A DNA stretch of 64,000 nucleotides from NCBI RefSeq assembly GCF_048128805.1, contig NC_136020.1, positions 6,132,001-6,196,000 on the forward strand. The letters run 5' to 3'. This document shows positions 47,101-58,468 of the stretch, piece by piece (positions within the stretch are counted from its first letter, which is position 1; every line of letters starts with the position of its first letter). Source of the DNA: Centroberyx gerrardi (lineage: Eukaryota > Chordata > Actinopteri > Beryciformes > Berycidae). Made by a program: the position numbers and the translations under genes. The notes beneath the pieces were generated by a model. It was not told the DNA's origin. It saw only the letters and a list, made by a program, of their open reading frames with translations, and ran no database searches.

Positions 47101-48482
47101 CTGGATTACTGCCACCACCTTCACTCTGCAGCCAAACTCTGTCTTCTGAACAATCGTACGTTTTGCCAATCAAATAAAAGCTACCGCAACCTCTCTCTCT
47201 CTCTCTCTCTCTCTGCCTGCTCTATGTCTTTCTACTCCTCTCTTCCCCAGGTTTTGAATGGCCATTTCGTCCACTACTTTGCCCCCAAAGACCTGCCCGT
47301 TGTGCCCAAGAACGTGGTGTTCGTGATCGACACCAGCGCCTCCATGTTGGGAACTAAGATCAGACAGGTAAAGCAGCACTAGGCACAACAAGTCCTCCAA
47401 CCCATACGACCACATAGGTAGTTTGTTCCTACCCTCTAATACGACCCACAGGAGCATTTCCAATATGATTTCACAAAAATACGTGAAATGAAAACGACCC
47501 ACAGGAGCGTTTCCAATGTGATCTTACAAAAATACGTGAAATGAAAACAACGTGGGTTATGGTTATGGTTAGGCAACTAAAACAACTTGGTTAAGGTTAG
47601 GAAAATGGCTTGGTCATGGTTAAATTTGGAAACGCTGGGTATCGAACCCCGGTCGCCAACATCGAAGGCAAACGTATACGCCCATCCACCATCCCCGACC
47701 ACAACGCCCTTACTTTCCACCGTGTTATTTCAATGTTGAGAGAGAAACATGACAGTCACGTGAGGACGCAGACCAACGTAGCACATTGTCGTTATTTACA
47801 CGACCGCTAGAGGTCGCTTAACTTTAAAAAAAAAGGTCGTAATTTGGGGGAGGACAGGCTCACTAGGCAACATCGTCATTTGGCGGCCCCTAGTGGCAGA
47901 GGGAGATAACTCATTGAATTTTTGAAAGTTTGAAGGACTTCATTACCCAGAAATCATGTAATCTGCTGTTTAGTAGACCATTTAGGATTTTGACCTTAAG
48001 TTTTGATTTGTCACTTCTTGTGCGCCGATAAGTTTTCCCGCCAGTGTCCATACCTGACACCAGAATTTATTTTGGGCGAATCTACAGCGTCTCAATTAGT
48101 GGAGATGGGACGCTCTTCTCAATTGCAGCCCTATTTTTTGATTTAGGCTGGTAATTCAGGTGTATTTTTACATAAAAAATCTTGCGTAGTGCAGCTTTAA
48201 GGTCCAGTTTAGGTCAAAAATACCATATGGGATCCGTCTCACTGTTCCCCAGTGTCAGTTGGAGGAAATCTGATGAATTTTCAGATAGTTTTGCTCCAGG
48301 TTTCCCATGCAAAGCAATTCACCCTGTTTTCAAAGACAATTCCGCTGGCTATACTGGATAGTGAACCTGACACCCCCACCTTCTCACTCCCACACCGGAA
48401 TAGCAATATCAGACCTTTTCCCTCCATCTGTAATAGCATGATAATCCCCTCGGTCAGACGCAGATCTGATCTCTGCAGCTGC

Positions 48483-48517
<35 letters not shown>

Positions 48518-49281
48518 CCCACTGGAGCGGAGAGCGCAGAAATGAGAAAAACTGAAAAACAGATTGCAGCGAGAGAGAAAAGTGGGAACATACAAGGCCG
48601 TGCTGTGAGGGAGGAAGGTCAGTGTCTATGGGGTAATGGAACTTTCTAGATGACAGCGCCCTCGACCCCTTGATCCGTCCCCCCACCCAGCGCCGGCCCC
48701 CAGCGGTCCGCAGGAACAGAACAACAAGTGTGTTTTGATGTGGCTCCACAATAGAGGGCTTCACTGTAGGTCAGTCTGCGGCTCTGACCTTCGCTGTATA
48801 CAGCCCATATAGGCATCTGGTAACCCTCCCCAGCTATATGACACCCACATTCATGGCTGTAGATCTGGAGATGTTGAGATTGTGAAAGTTACAGGACAGA
48901 AAAGTAGGAAAAAGCAAACCTCCACCAACGCTGAACAATTCTCCAACTTGCTTTACACCCAAAGGATCACTCAGGATCAAGAAAAAAAAAAAAAAAGGAT
49001 ACAAAATTTTAAGTTAAATTGATTTCTTGATCCTGCAAACACCCTCGCAAGACTTGGAATCAAGTCTCTATCTCTATTAGTTTCATAGTTATTGCTAAAA
49101 AACAGTAATGGTCTAATGACGGAAATCTCAGATCCAGATCACCACCAAAATCTAGTCAATTGTCCCAAGACCTATCTGCCAAATTCCATGGAAATCCGTT
49201 CATAAGTTTTTGAAATATCCTGCTGACAGACAGAGAAACTAACTCACAGGGAGGACTGGGTGAAGTAGGTGTGTGTGTGCA

Positions 49282-49312
<31 letters not shown>

Positions 49313-52108
49313 AATCTGTGAAGTCATCAAAGCTGAGGAGCACCCCAGCTGGTCACAGGGCTGGGCCTTTGATTGACGGCATGTGCGTTTTGTGTCCAAC
49401 CATTACAGCATTATAGCGTTATACTGTAATACAGTAACCATGGCTGCACCATAGAAACCATGACCACAGTGTTGTTGCTGAGCTGTGTGTCCAGCGTTGT
49501 CCAACAGAATTTTTCACACTTGTTAATGGGAAGACACTCAACATATAAAGCATTTCATTTTCATTTCATAAATGAAATGAAAGTATGCAACATGAAAGTA
49601 TTATTGCTACGAATTGGAGAGATTCGCTCCAAAATTGCCAGGATGAAACATGGCACAAAATTACAAATACAAATCAATAGAATAAGTCAGTGGATATTTA
49701 CAGATTGGATATTTTAGAGATAGGCCACAGCATGGAGCATGGCTGAAACACACTGGATGATGTTTTTTTTTTGTTGTTTTTTTTAATCTTTCTAAGTAGC
49801 CATGCAGTTAAGGCTTTTTAAAATTTTTGTGTGAAGAGTGCGTTGGAAGTCCTTTTTCATTGAAAGCAACATCCCAAAACCAAAGAGCACCTTCAACAAA
49901 TCCCTACACGTCTTTGGATTGCTTATATAATAGAATATAGAAGAATAGAACTCTTCAATTGTTTCTCTTTCTCTCCCTCTGTCTCTCTCTCTCTCTCCCT
50001 CTGTCTCCATGACTCTCTCTCAGACTAAGGATGCCCTGTTCACCATTCTGAAGGATCTGCGTCCCGGCGATCGCTTTAACTTCATCAGCTTCTCCAATAA
50101 GATCAAGGTGTGGCAGCCGAATCGCCTGGTTCCGGTTACGCCCCTTAACATCAGAGACGCCAAGAAGTTTATTTACATGCTGGTGCCCACTGGAGGTGAG
50201 ACACTCCTCTGGAGCCGATGGGACAAATCTGTATGTCCACTAATCTCACGTTACATTCAGGTTTCTGTTCCAGGGGTGTATGCTGTTTCCTTCACAGATC
50301 TAATAATAAACTGGAAGCTCCAGTCATTTCCGAGCTGTGAAGGGAAGGAAAATGTAGAGTTCGACCGATATATCAGGTCGATATTGGCCTTTTATTAAAA
50401 ATCTGTTGTTGTTGTCCAGATTATGATATGATGGATATGATGCAGTTTGTTGGATTACATATTTATCATGGAATTGATCGCTGGTTGTCTATTGGAAGCA
50501 CTTAACTTGAATGGACTCTAATGCGACATTTTGATTGGATTTCACAAGTATGCATGATTTTTTTCATATTAGGATCCTGGAGTTATGTCCCATGATCTAA
50601 ATGTTGTTTCAGAGGCTTTTCCACCCTGTCAAGAATACAGTTCTGGGGGACACAGAACACTGAACACTGAATACTTGTAATTTTTTGGTGTAAAATGGTC
50701 ACGTTGAAAGATATCGAATATTGGCTCAAAGAATTGGCCATCGGCAGCTTCAATTGAAAGATATTGGTATCCGCCTTGAAAAACCCATATCGGTCTAACC
50801 CTACTGGTCACTGAATCCAAATGAAAGTGAAAAAAAAGTCCTGTTTAATGGGTTTTCCAGGCCTCAAGGCAATAAAAACTACAAAATCTGACTTTGGATA
50901 TAGGCTACGCTGTATTTCCATATCCTTGACATTTTCATATAACCCATGCAACAATCTCCCATGACGTCCTTCCCCTGCAGGCACGAACATCGACGGTGCC
51001 ATCCACACCGGCTCCACGCTGCTGAGCGACTACCTCTCCGGCCCCGACGCCAGCCAGAACAGCGTGTCCCTCATTATTTTCCTCACGGACGGACGGCCCA
51101 CGGTGGGGGAGACCCAGTCCCCTGCGATCCTGGGGAACACCCGGTCCGCCGTGCAGGAGAAGTTCTGCATCTTCACCATCGGGATCGGGAACGACGTGGA
51201 TTACCGGCTGCTGGAACGCATGGCTCTGGAGAACTGCGGGATGATGAGACGCATTCGCGAGGAGGCTGACGCCAGCGCCATGCTCAAAGGGTAAGTGTGT
51301 GTCTTCTGCTCCGTCTCTCTCCATGAATCCTTTGTATATCTTGTTGTCTGACTCATTCCTTCCATCGCAAGACATCTTATCCTCCTAACTCTTCTTGTGT
51401 CCTATGTCATGTGCGTCACTGTCTTTAGCTTTTTCTTTCTTAGTTTCTTTTCTTTCACTTAATCCGCAAGATTCTTGTTTCTTTTTAGATTTTGTCTCCA
51501 TCTTTGGTGCCAAACACTCATTGCTGTGGAGTTTCTGCACTGCTCTTCCCAGAGATCACCTGTCAATCAAACAGTGTGTTCAGTACTGTGACGTCTTTTG
51601 CCTTGGGTTTTCTGTTGATGAAGTTTGAGTTTCTGTAGGTGTAGGTTTTTACCCCTTATATGTGTATAATCCACCTCTTATTAAGCAATTAGCTCTCGTT
51701 AATCCTTCCCTTCCCTCCTTCTTTCACGTCCCTCCATCTCTCATCATGCTACGAGGCAGAGAAGACGGCAAATGTGACGGTGCTGACAACAGACCTCTTT
51801 AATCAGCCTCAACATGTGACAGCTAGAGACTAAAACAGCCGCTCTCTTTCTCTCACACGCACTTCTTTCTTTCCTTTGCACACAGTCTTCTTCTTCTCTC
51901 TCTCCCTTCCTCGCGCAGGCACACAAGGTGTTTGTTCAGTCGAGGTGGAATGTGTGTGTGTTGTGAAACCCGGCGTCTGAGTATGTGTGTGGGGTTAACA
52001 GATAGACTCTGGAGATAATAGCCCCGGTTCTGCTTGAACAAACATGCTGGTGAAGAGGTGAGGAGGTTTACTGCGGCGTGACACCAAGGACAGGACAGAG
52101 GACTCATG

Positions 52109-52139
<31 letters not shown>

Positions 52140-55100
52140 ACACACACAAAATCTCCTTGAAAATCAACATCCTTTTTAAAAGCCACGCTTTTCTACATAC
52201 GCTTCCATGAATGTATGCACAACCTCTGAAGTGGGGCGGTGGTAGCCTAGAGGTTAGACAAGCAGGTTTATGGCCAGAAGGTTGACGGTTTGAATCCCCG
52301 GGACGTCCAAGGAAACCTGGGTCTCCCCTCTAGAAGACTGTGGTTGTTCTGGGCAGCTCCCGGTGTGAACGTGTGGAACTGTGTGAATGTGAAGCAGAGC
52401 ATTGCTGGAAAAGAGCAGGCATACTAGATTTTCTGTGGATAAATAAAGGTTAAAAACCAGTACGCCATTCAGGAAGTTCCATAGTACATCACCGAGAATT
52501 CGCGAAATACCTTGATTGTTGCCTTGTTCTGGTCATTTGACGGTTCTTTTTCATTTTTGTAATGATTCAACTGCAGTCGTAGGTGTATGGCTGTAATTTG
52601 TGACTTTGTTCTCTGCCTCTGTGTCAAACAAATTCTCTTTTTCTCTTTTCGTTGTCTCTTCGTCCCTCTCTAGGTTCTACGACGAGATAGGGACTCCCCT
52701 GCTGTCTGACATCAGGATCAACTACACAGAGGACTCGGTCCAGTACGTCACCCAGCACCTCTTCACCAACTACTTCAACGGCTCTGAGATCGTCATCGCC
52801 GGCAAGCTGACCAACCAGAGCGCCGAATCCCTCCACGTCCAGGTCACCGCCAGCAACAGCGACAAGAGCATCGTCCTGGAGACAGACGTGCCGCTACGGC
52901 AACGGCAGATAGAGACGGAGAAGCACGTGAAGGCAGCGACAGCGGCGGCGACGGCAGGCAAGGCTCCAGGGTCGGGGATCACACAGGCGGCGGGGGTCAG
53001 TCTGGTTTCAGTAGCAGAGGACTTCGTGGAACGCGTCTGGGGTTTCCTGAGCGTCAAGGAGGGGCTGCGGTCGCGGCTGCGCAGTCAAACCAGCAAGGAG
53101 AGGGAAGGCCACATCCAGCAGGCCACCAACCTGTCCCTGGCCTACCACTTCCTCACCCCCCTCACCAGCCTGGTGGTGGAGAAGCCCGAGGTCCTGGCCG
53201 ACGGCACCATGGCCCCGGCTCCCACCCTCGCCCCGGCCGCTGGCAAGGCTGCCCCGTCGGTCAATGAGCTGCCGGACGACGTGGAGGAAGAAACGCCCCA
53301 AAGCCTCGATGGGAAGAAGCCAGGCAGCCGGAGTTCTTCTCTTAGCAATACGATGGGTGAGGCTATCGGAGTGTTCTCCTCTTTTTAAACATTACCTTCT
53401 GTTATTGTACAGAGTGTCAGAAAAGTCTGGAATCAAAGGGAAACTGCCAAGTAAATGACTATTACAACTGTTTGTCAGAAGTGGAATTTCGCCTCCATTC
53501 AGAGACCAGAAATCCTGATGCCTTAAACCACTTTACCTTCCTTACAACTTGTGTGTGGGAAAAACAAGTGCAGCAAGAAATATGTTGTTACTTATCCCTA
53601 TGATTCCAGCCTTTTCAGACTCCCTGTATTAGACAGTGTACCACAAACAGTTAATGTTCTTCATATGGAAGACTTAAGAGGAAGTGTTTAACAATAGAAG
53701 CCATATGAATCATCTTAGGAAACAAATATTCTTTTCCTTGTAGGTAAAGTTGAGAGGAGGCTAGCCAAGAAATCCATCACAGTCTCCAAAACATCAGGTG
53801 ATTTCACATTCTCTCTCTCTCTCTCACGTATACAGTATATATTTCCATCTGCCTTGTTGTCTGGTTGTCGTTATAAACTCATATAGTTTCTGTGCCTTGA
53901 GCTGTGCCTCTTTTCTATACATATAGTGCTTATAAGGCTCCATAAGGAGACTTGAAAGAGAGGAGAGGGGAAATGTACAGTAGACTCTCTCTCTCTGCAC
54001 TCTCTGCGTGGGCGGCCTGTAATTTGGATGTTCGTCAGACAGACGGTAACGATCACACAGTCAGCGAGGGGTTAAGAGATGCCTCTGAACATGACCTGGA
54101 AAGAGGAAAGAACACACAGGGTCTAATTGAAATACCTAAACTGGGACTAGGTGGCACTTTAAACATGCAAGTGCGTGTTCGCGAGCACACACACCGCCAG
54201 CAAATAGGACAGTGTCCAGGAGACTAAAGAAAGAGATGAGACGTGTACGTTTGTGTGTGTATGTGTGTTATAGTAAAGAGAGGGATGCCATCAGAGGCAG
54301 TTAGTGAGGGCTAATGACCCTGTCATTACTGTTGCTCTCTCATCTCCTCTCATCTTATCTCTCCTCTATTCATCTCAGCTAGTTCTCACAGGCCTGAGGA
54401 AACTCCAGCCATAGATATATGCTATCTGATAGAACATACAGTAACTCTCTTATACAGAGCTATGGGAGAAGTCCTTTGAAAATCAAACAGCATTGCCAAA
54501 TTAAAGACATCTACCATTCTGCCATTGCCTTACTTTATTTACCACTTTACCCTAGGCAATAGGAGTGTGACTTTTTGTGTGACTTTGAGATACATACAGA
54601 TACGTCCTTATAGACACAGTGAAGTCAGAGCAGTGCAGTAGCCCCTCTACTTATAGGCCAACTTGCTGAATTCCTAATGCTTGTAGGTGCATTTTTGAAG
54701 GTACTATTTCTGTCCCTCTCTCACACCCTGTCACCCATTCTCTGCCTCAGCGGACGGTGACCCCCACTTTGTGGTGGAGTTCCCCCTCAGTAAACTGACA
54801 GTGTGCTTCAACATCAACGGAGAGCCCGGACACATCCTTCGCCTGGTCTCTGACCACAAGCACTCCGGTAAGACCGGATCTCGTCACGCCAGTCAACATC
54901 GTTAAAGACTTCTATTTTATGTAACCTTTGTGTGGGATTTGAAACCACTGTCATTGTGTCTCCAGGTGTGACAGTGAACGGTAAGCTCATTGGAGCCCCA
55001 GCACCGCCAGGCAGCCACAAGCAGCAGCGAACCTACTTCAGCACCATCACCATCGTGGTGGACCGGCCCAAACGGGCCTACATCGAGGTGACCCCTAAGA

Positions 55101-56177
55101 AAGTCATCCTGGACGGACGTGACCGCATGGTCCTGCCCTGCGACTCCACAGTTGCTGTAGAGAGCGGTGCATTGTCGGTGGCCATTGTGGGCAAGTCCAA
55201 CGTGACTGTGACTGTCGGGGGAACCGTCAGCTTTGTGATCCTGGTCCACCAGTACAAGAATCCAGCGCCCTACCAGAGAGACCATCTAGGGTTCTACATC
55301 TCCACCAGCAAGGGGCTGTCCCACAACTGCCACGGCCTACTTGGTAGGTGTCAACCGAGGGTTGAGCTTTTCAATTTGGCTGACTGAGAGTTGGGTTTGA
55401 CTGATAGATCGGGCCAATATTGGCCTTTTATTAAAAGGTGTGTCATCCACTTCCAAAGTCCTCCCTGACCATTGCTAGTGCATACGCTTTTATTAATTTT
55501 CATTTCACAGGGCTGACTAGAGAAATAATTCCAATGTGGTGTGGGAGATTTTACTCAACAGCTTCAGGGGTGTCAGTGTATAAAACCTGTAATGAAACCT
55601 GCCTCACCCTGCCTTAAGGAGGTTCTGACCCACCTAAAAGAATTTCATTGTCCTGGTTTCAATGGAGAGTTTTCCCCGTAATTGTTTAAATTCTGTTTCA
55701 GAGGCTCTGGGGAAACTCTTGGGAAAAACTCAATCCTTGTAATTTTTGTGCATGAAAGTCGTCAGATTTAACACTATTTAACAGCAGCACAAAATAACAG
55801 CAGCTTCATTCCAAAAATATCGGCATTGGCCTTGAAAAACCCACATCAGTTGAACCCTAACTGAGCCTGTGAACTGACTGTTGACACTCTGACTCATTCT
55901 TCCAGGTCAGTTCCTGCATGAGGAAGTGGGACTGGCACAGTCTCCAGCCAACATCTCAGCACAAGGAGACATCAAAACGTCACCGGTCCTGAAGGTGAAG
56001 GACCGCTCGGTGCCCGTGGTCCAGAAGACCAGGCGCATCTACAGCGGGACACAGAGCGTGGACTGCTGGTTCGCCAGGAACAATGCGGCCAAACTGATAG
56101 ACGGACAGTATGAGGACTATTTGATGTCGCACATGTTCGACACAGGGGATTGGCCACATGGGACTAACAGCGCCTGA
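41894..56177 (+). CDS. itih5: Inter-alpha-trypsin inhibitor heavy chain H5 (complete, 14 exons)
   Basis: ITIH5 is a secreted extracellular-matrix heavy chain of the ITI family. Exons: 41894-42025, 42111-42155, 43029-43192, 44003-44113, 45575-45858, 46584-46753, 47251-47367, 50024-50195, 50981-51290, 52674-53356, 53744-53797, 54751-54867, 54966-55343, 55906-56177. Total 3009 nt (1002 aa; human 942). The signal core is [16 protein letters not shown]; the in-frame Met at codon 7 is an alternative start. The VIT domain holds [13 protein letters not shown] and AYISNFTM. The vWFA MIDAS is DTSAS at 329-333, with [11 protein letters not shown]. The large exon 10 carries [17 protein letters not shown], then a low-complexity Ala/Pro-rich spacer, probably the source of the extra length. 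D-P-H-F occurs at 751-754. The C-terminal domain includes [19 protein letters not shown] and [19 protein letters not shown]. The family member is assigned from these C-terminal signatures, which match ITIH5 rather than H1-H4 or H6. Confidence 0.96.
44129..44160 (+). repeat. (GT)n microsatellite just after itih5 exon 4
   Basis: About 16 units, starting 15 bp after the exon 4 donor at 44114. A second tract lies at about 44333-44357. Confidence 0.9.
44745..45110. repeat. Interspersed repeat in itih5 intron 4
   Basis: It starts TTTAATCTTTATTTAACCAG, continues with GAGAGACCTGGTCAAGA, and contains AGTTCCATGTGGAGGGAGCA. The TTTATTTAACCAGG motif marks a repeat frequent in fish. A short relative, TTTAACCAGGCAACATGAC, lies at about 39158. 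Confidence 0.4.
45130..45548 (-). mobile_element. Family A element, copy 12, abutting itih5 exon 5
   Basis: A reverse-orientation copy runs from the GAAGCTGCCAATAGCTGATA block to the terminus ATATATCGGTCTGACCCC. That terminus is 27 bp before the first base of itih5 exon 5 (45575). It therefore provides the likely branch-point sequence CTGAC. Confidence 0.72.
47441..47720 (+). repeat. Interspersed repeat with a 53-bp tandem duplication (itih5 intron 7)
   Basis: A 53-bp unit starting ACGACCCACAGGAGC is present twice (47441-47493 and 47494-47546). It is followed by GGTTAGGCAACTAAAACAAC and GGTATCGAACCCCGGTCGCC, a B-box-like sequence. Such sequence is common in fish genomes, so this looks like a duplicated mobile element fragment. 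Confidence 0.5.
50357..50804 (+). mobile_element. Family A element, copy 13 (best full-length copy)
   Basis: The left end is GTTCGACCGATATATCAGG and the right end is CCCATATCGGTCTAACCCTA. These are inverted versions of one another over about 16 bp, which shows the terminal inverted repeat. It lies in itih5 intron 8, about 176 bp before exon 9. Confidence 0.75.
51550..51605 (-). repeat. Family B fragment in itih5 intron 9
   Basis: The reverse complement of about 10920-10975 is recognisable here through CTGTCAATCAAACAGTGTGT and TGACGTCTTTTGCC, with few differences. Confidence 0.5.
52109..52137 (+). repeat. (CA)n microsatellite in itih5 intron 9
   Basis: About 14 units. Other CA/GT tracts in the itih5 region lie at 48487-48516 and 49283-49308. 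Confidence 0.88.
52230..52456 (+). mobile_element. tRNA-derived SINE in itih5 intron 9
   Basis: A-box-like GGTAGCCTAGAGGTTAGACA and B-box-like GGTTGACGGTTTGAATCCC are both clear. The body then reads TAGAAGACTGTGGTTGTTCT and the tail GGATAAATAAAGGTTAAAAA. It is the best preserved copy in the window. Confidence 0.7.
55391..55860 (+). mobile_element. Family A element, copy 14
   Basis: This copy lies in itih5 intron 13. It has left TTGACTGATAGATCGGGCCA, middle blocks partly diverged, and right ACATCAGTTGAACCCTAA. It ends 45 bp before exon 14. Confidence 0.7.
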
Positions 56178-56308
56178 GACTACAGCCTTAAATCTTTAAC
56201 CCCATATCCCTAAAAATCACATGCCTTTATCGCCCAAAACCTTTCAATTGCAAACGCCAAACCTTCAAATTTCAGTCGTCTCCATTCATCCCCAACCATG
56301 CCCCCCCC

Positions 56309-56362
<54 letters not shown>

Positions 56363-56545
56363 AACCTGTCCTCTGCCTTAGTCTGAGGCACCTGAACTGA
56401 ATAACCACAACCAATAATATTGGATCTATTTTTTTATTATTTCTAATAGAAATGTAATAAGGTTTTTTTTTTTATATTTGATGTATTATTTTCTATGGTA
56501 ATTTTGGAATTGTAAATAAAACATTTAAATCCACCTTTTGAGGTA
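56178..56545 (+). other. itih5 3' UTR with poly(A) signal
   Basis: An AATAAA signal at 56515-56520 lies about 340 nt after the stop. The UTR carries a 49-bp (CA)n tract preceded by a C run at about 56300-56358. A second large microsatellite, (TG)n at 56580-56617, lies just beyond the expected cleavage site. Confidence 0.7.
56310..56358 (+). repeat. (CA)n microsatellite in the itih5 3' UTR
   Basis: About 24 units after a run of C. It is expected to be transcribed in itih5 mRNA. Confidence 0.9.
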
Positions 56546-56578
56546 ATTTTCTGACAGAAAAGGGGAAATGCACGAAAC

Positions 56579-56620
<42 letters not shown>

Positions 56621-56939
56621 TCAGACAGCTAATATGTAAACTATGTCAACATGTGCTGAACGTGGCAACCCTGGGCTGAAGATCACACCTGGTCACCTCG
56701 GAGAACTAACCCCCTGTCCCAGTACCAATGACTAGATGCACACCAAACACACACACACACACACACAAATATACACCCCACACACACCTCCCCCATCCTC
56801 CCTGTCATCAGCTGGAGGTCACAGGGCTGCTTGCCCCGCCCACACAGGTGTGCTCTGGCCAGGTCCCACTCTAGGTGTCTGTCATCGCGCTGCCTTGCCC
56901 CGGCCGCCGCAGGAATTCAACACCAAACACCGGTTTGTG

Positions 56940-58468
56940 TGTCATTGATCTTTATTCATAGTACAAAGTAAGGAGATACATTCGTTAAGAAGCACCGTGG
57001 CACTTTACAGTCTATTTCAATTTTTGACACTCGGGACGCGTTTCATCCACAGTTCATAATTTGATTTGTAAAAAAAAAAAAAAAGACACAAGATACACTG
57101 GAATACAAAATAAAATGTTACGGACGGAATATGTCAAACGTAAAGACTTTGACTGTTAAACAACAAATGTAAACAACTGAACGGAAATGTTGCGGATGAT
57201 TAATTGCAGATACAAAAGAATAATGTTTATCTGATAGAAATATTCAAGAAACTGATAGAAAACACCAATTCAATATATCACTGACCTACTTTAATTCATG
57301 CTGAATTCAGTGTTTCTTTCTCATCTGTAGTTTGGCTAAAATGACGGAATTCAAAATTCCCCCGTTCTCTTTATTCAATAAAAAATTCCCATTACAAGGT
57401 CGTTACCACAGATTGGACCACAATATATCAAGTCGAATATATATAAAATATAAACAGAATAAATAAAACAAATGTGCCGTATGTCACAAAACTAGAAAAC
57501 ACAGCTAACTTCCCATTGAAAGTATTACAAATATGCAGAATCAGGAACATGTAATGACCTGGTCCTTTTTTACCATCGACACAAACCATCTCTTCAACAG
57601 CCCCTTGCAGAGGAGTAAAACTTTTCCGTATTGTTGCAGCGTAACCATGGCTATCATTATTTTTGGTCCATCAAGACCGCCGGCCTCGCAGGGTGTGGCA
57701 GCCGAAAACAACACGGCTGACACCTATTCAGTGGTTTTTTAAAAATTACACCCGCCGAAGTGTATTAACACTCCTCGAAACTTCAGTGAGCAGCCGGAGG
57801 GAGAGAGCGTGCAGGAATGACTGTAATTATACCGCAGTTAAAAAGCTGGATTCGAAGTGATTACATTTGATGAAGTAAAACATTAGAGAGTGTATATATG
57901 CACATCGCTCTTTGGAATATGATATACGATGAATGACTCTTTGGAGAGAAACACCCTTGCCAAAAATCCCCGGCGTGGAGAGAAGACAGATTTATTCCTG
58001 TCTTTTTTCACGATCACCCTCAAGTTTCGCCCTGCGGCTACTGTGCTCCCTAATAATCTCTCTTCACACACTTAAATAGTTTCAACTGTACTTAACTCTG
58101 ATGTTTTCTTGCAGTAAACGGAGGCAGCAAGGTGAGAAGGTAAGGAGCCTCTAAGTCCCAAAACACTATTTGATTTACATCCACTTGCCTCCCTCCTTTC
58201 ATGTATCAAAAAGGCAGATCTACTATTCATGCCTTTAGTGGAGGGGGAGGCAGCTGAGGTTGTACAGTCAGATTATAAAAGACATTCGCAGGCAAAATCC
58301 TTTAAATTGCGCCTTCCCTCGCAAGGAAGCCGATATTTAGACCTGAGGGAGATAAGGAGCCTTTCTTGTTGGTCCTCCCAGCGCTGCATAATTGTATGTG
58401 TTGGCGTGTGTGTGTGTGTGGATTGTGGATGGACGAGGGTGTGGTGGTGGGGATCACATCACCTGGGC
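56940..58468 (-). other. Probable 3' UTR of the STIMATE-like gene
   Basis: On the minus strand an AATAAA lies at 56951-56956, about 1.5 kb after the stop at 58469-58471. The stretch between has no credible ORF and no family A repeat. It is mostly AT-rich unique sequence, as expected of a long fish 3' UTR. A splice-flanked 25-nt segment on the opposite strand (58115-58139) is listed under findings. Confidence 0.5.

Noticed and set aside
52230-52330. Possible tRNA gene (A-box and B-box present)
   Set aside because: The spacing and body match a SINE, no cloverleaf acceptor stem can be paired, and related copies occur at 14481, 19427 and 20944.
56600-58468. A mustn1 homologue between itih5 and the STIMATE-like gene, as in the human 3p21 order
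   Set aside because: No frame resembling the short MUSTN1 protein was seen on either strand in this interval.
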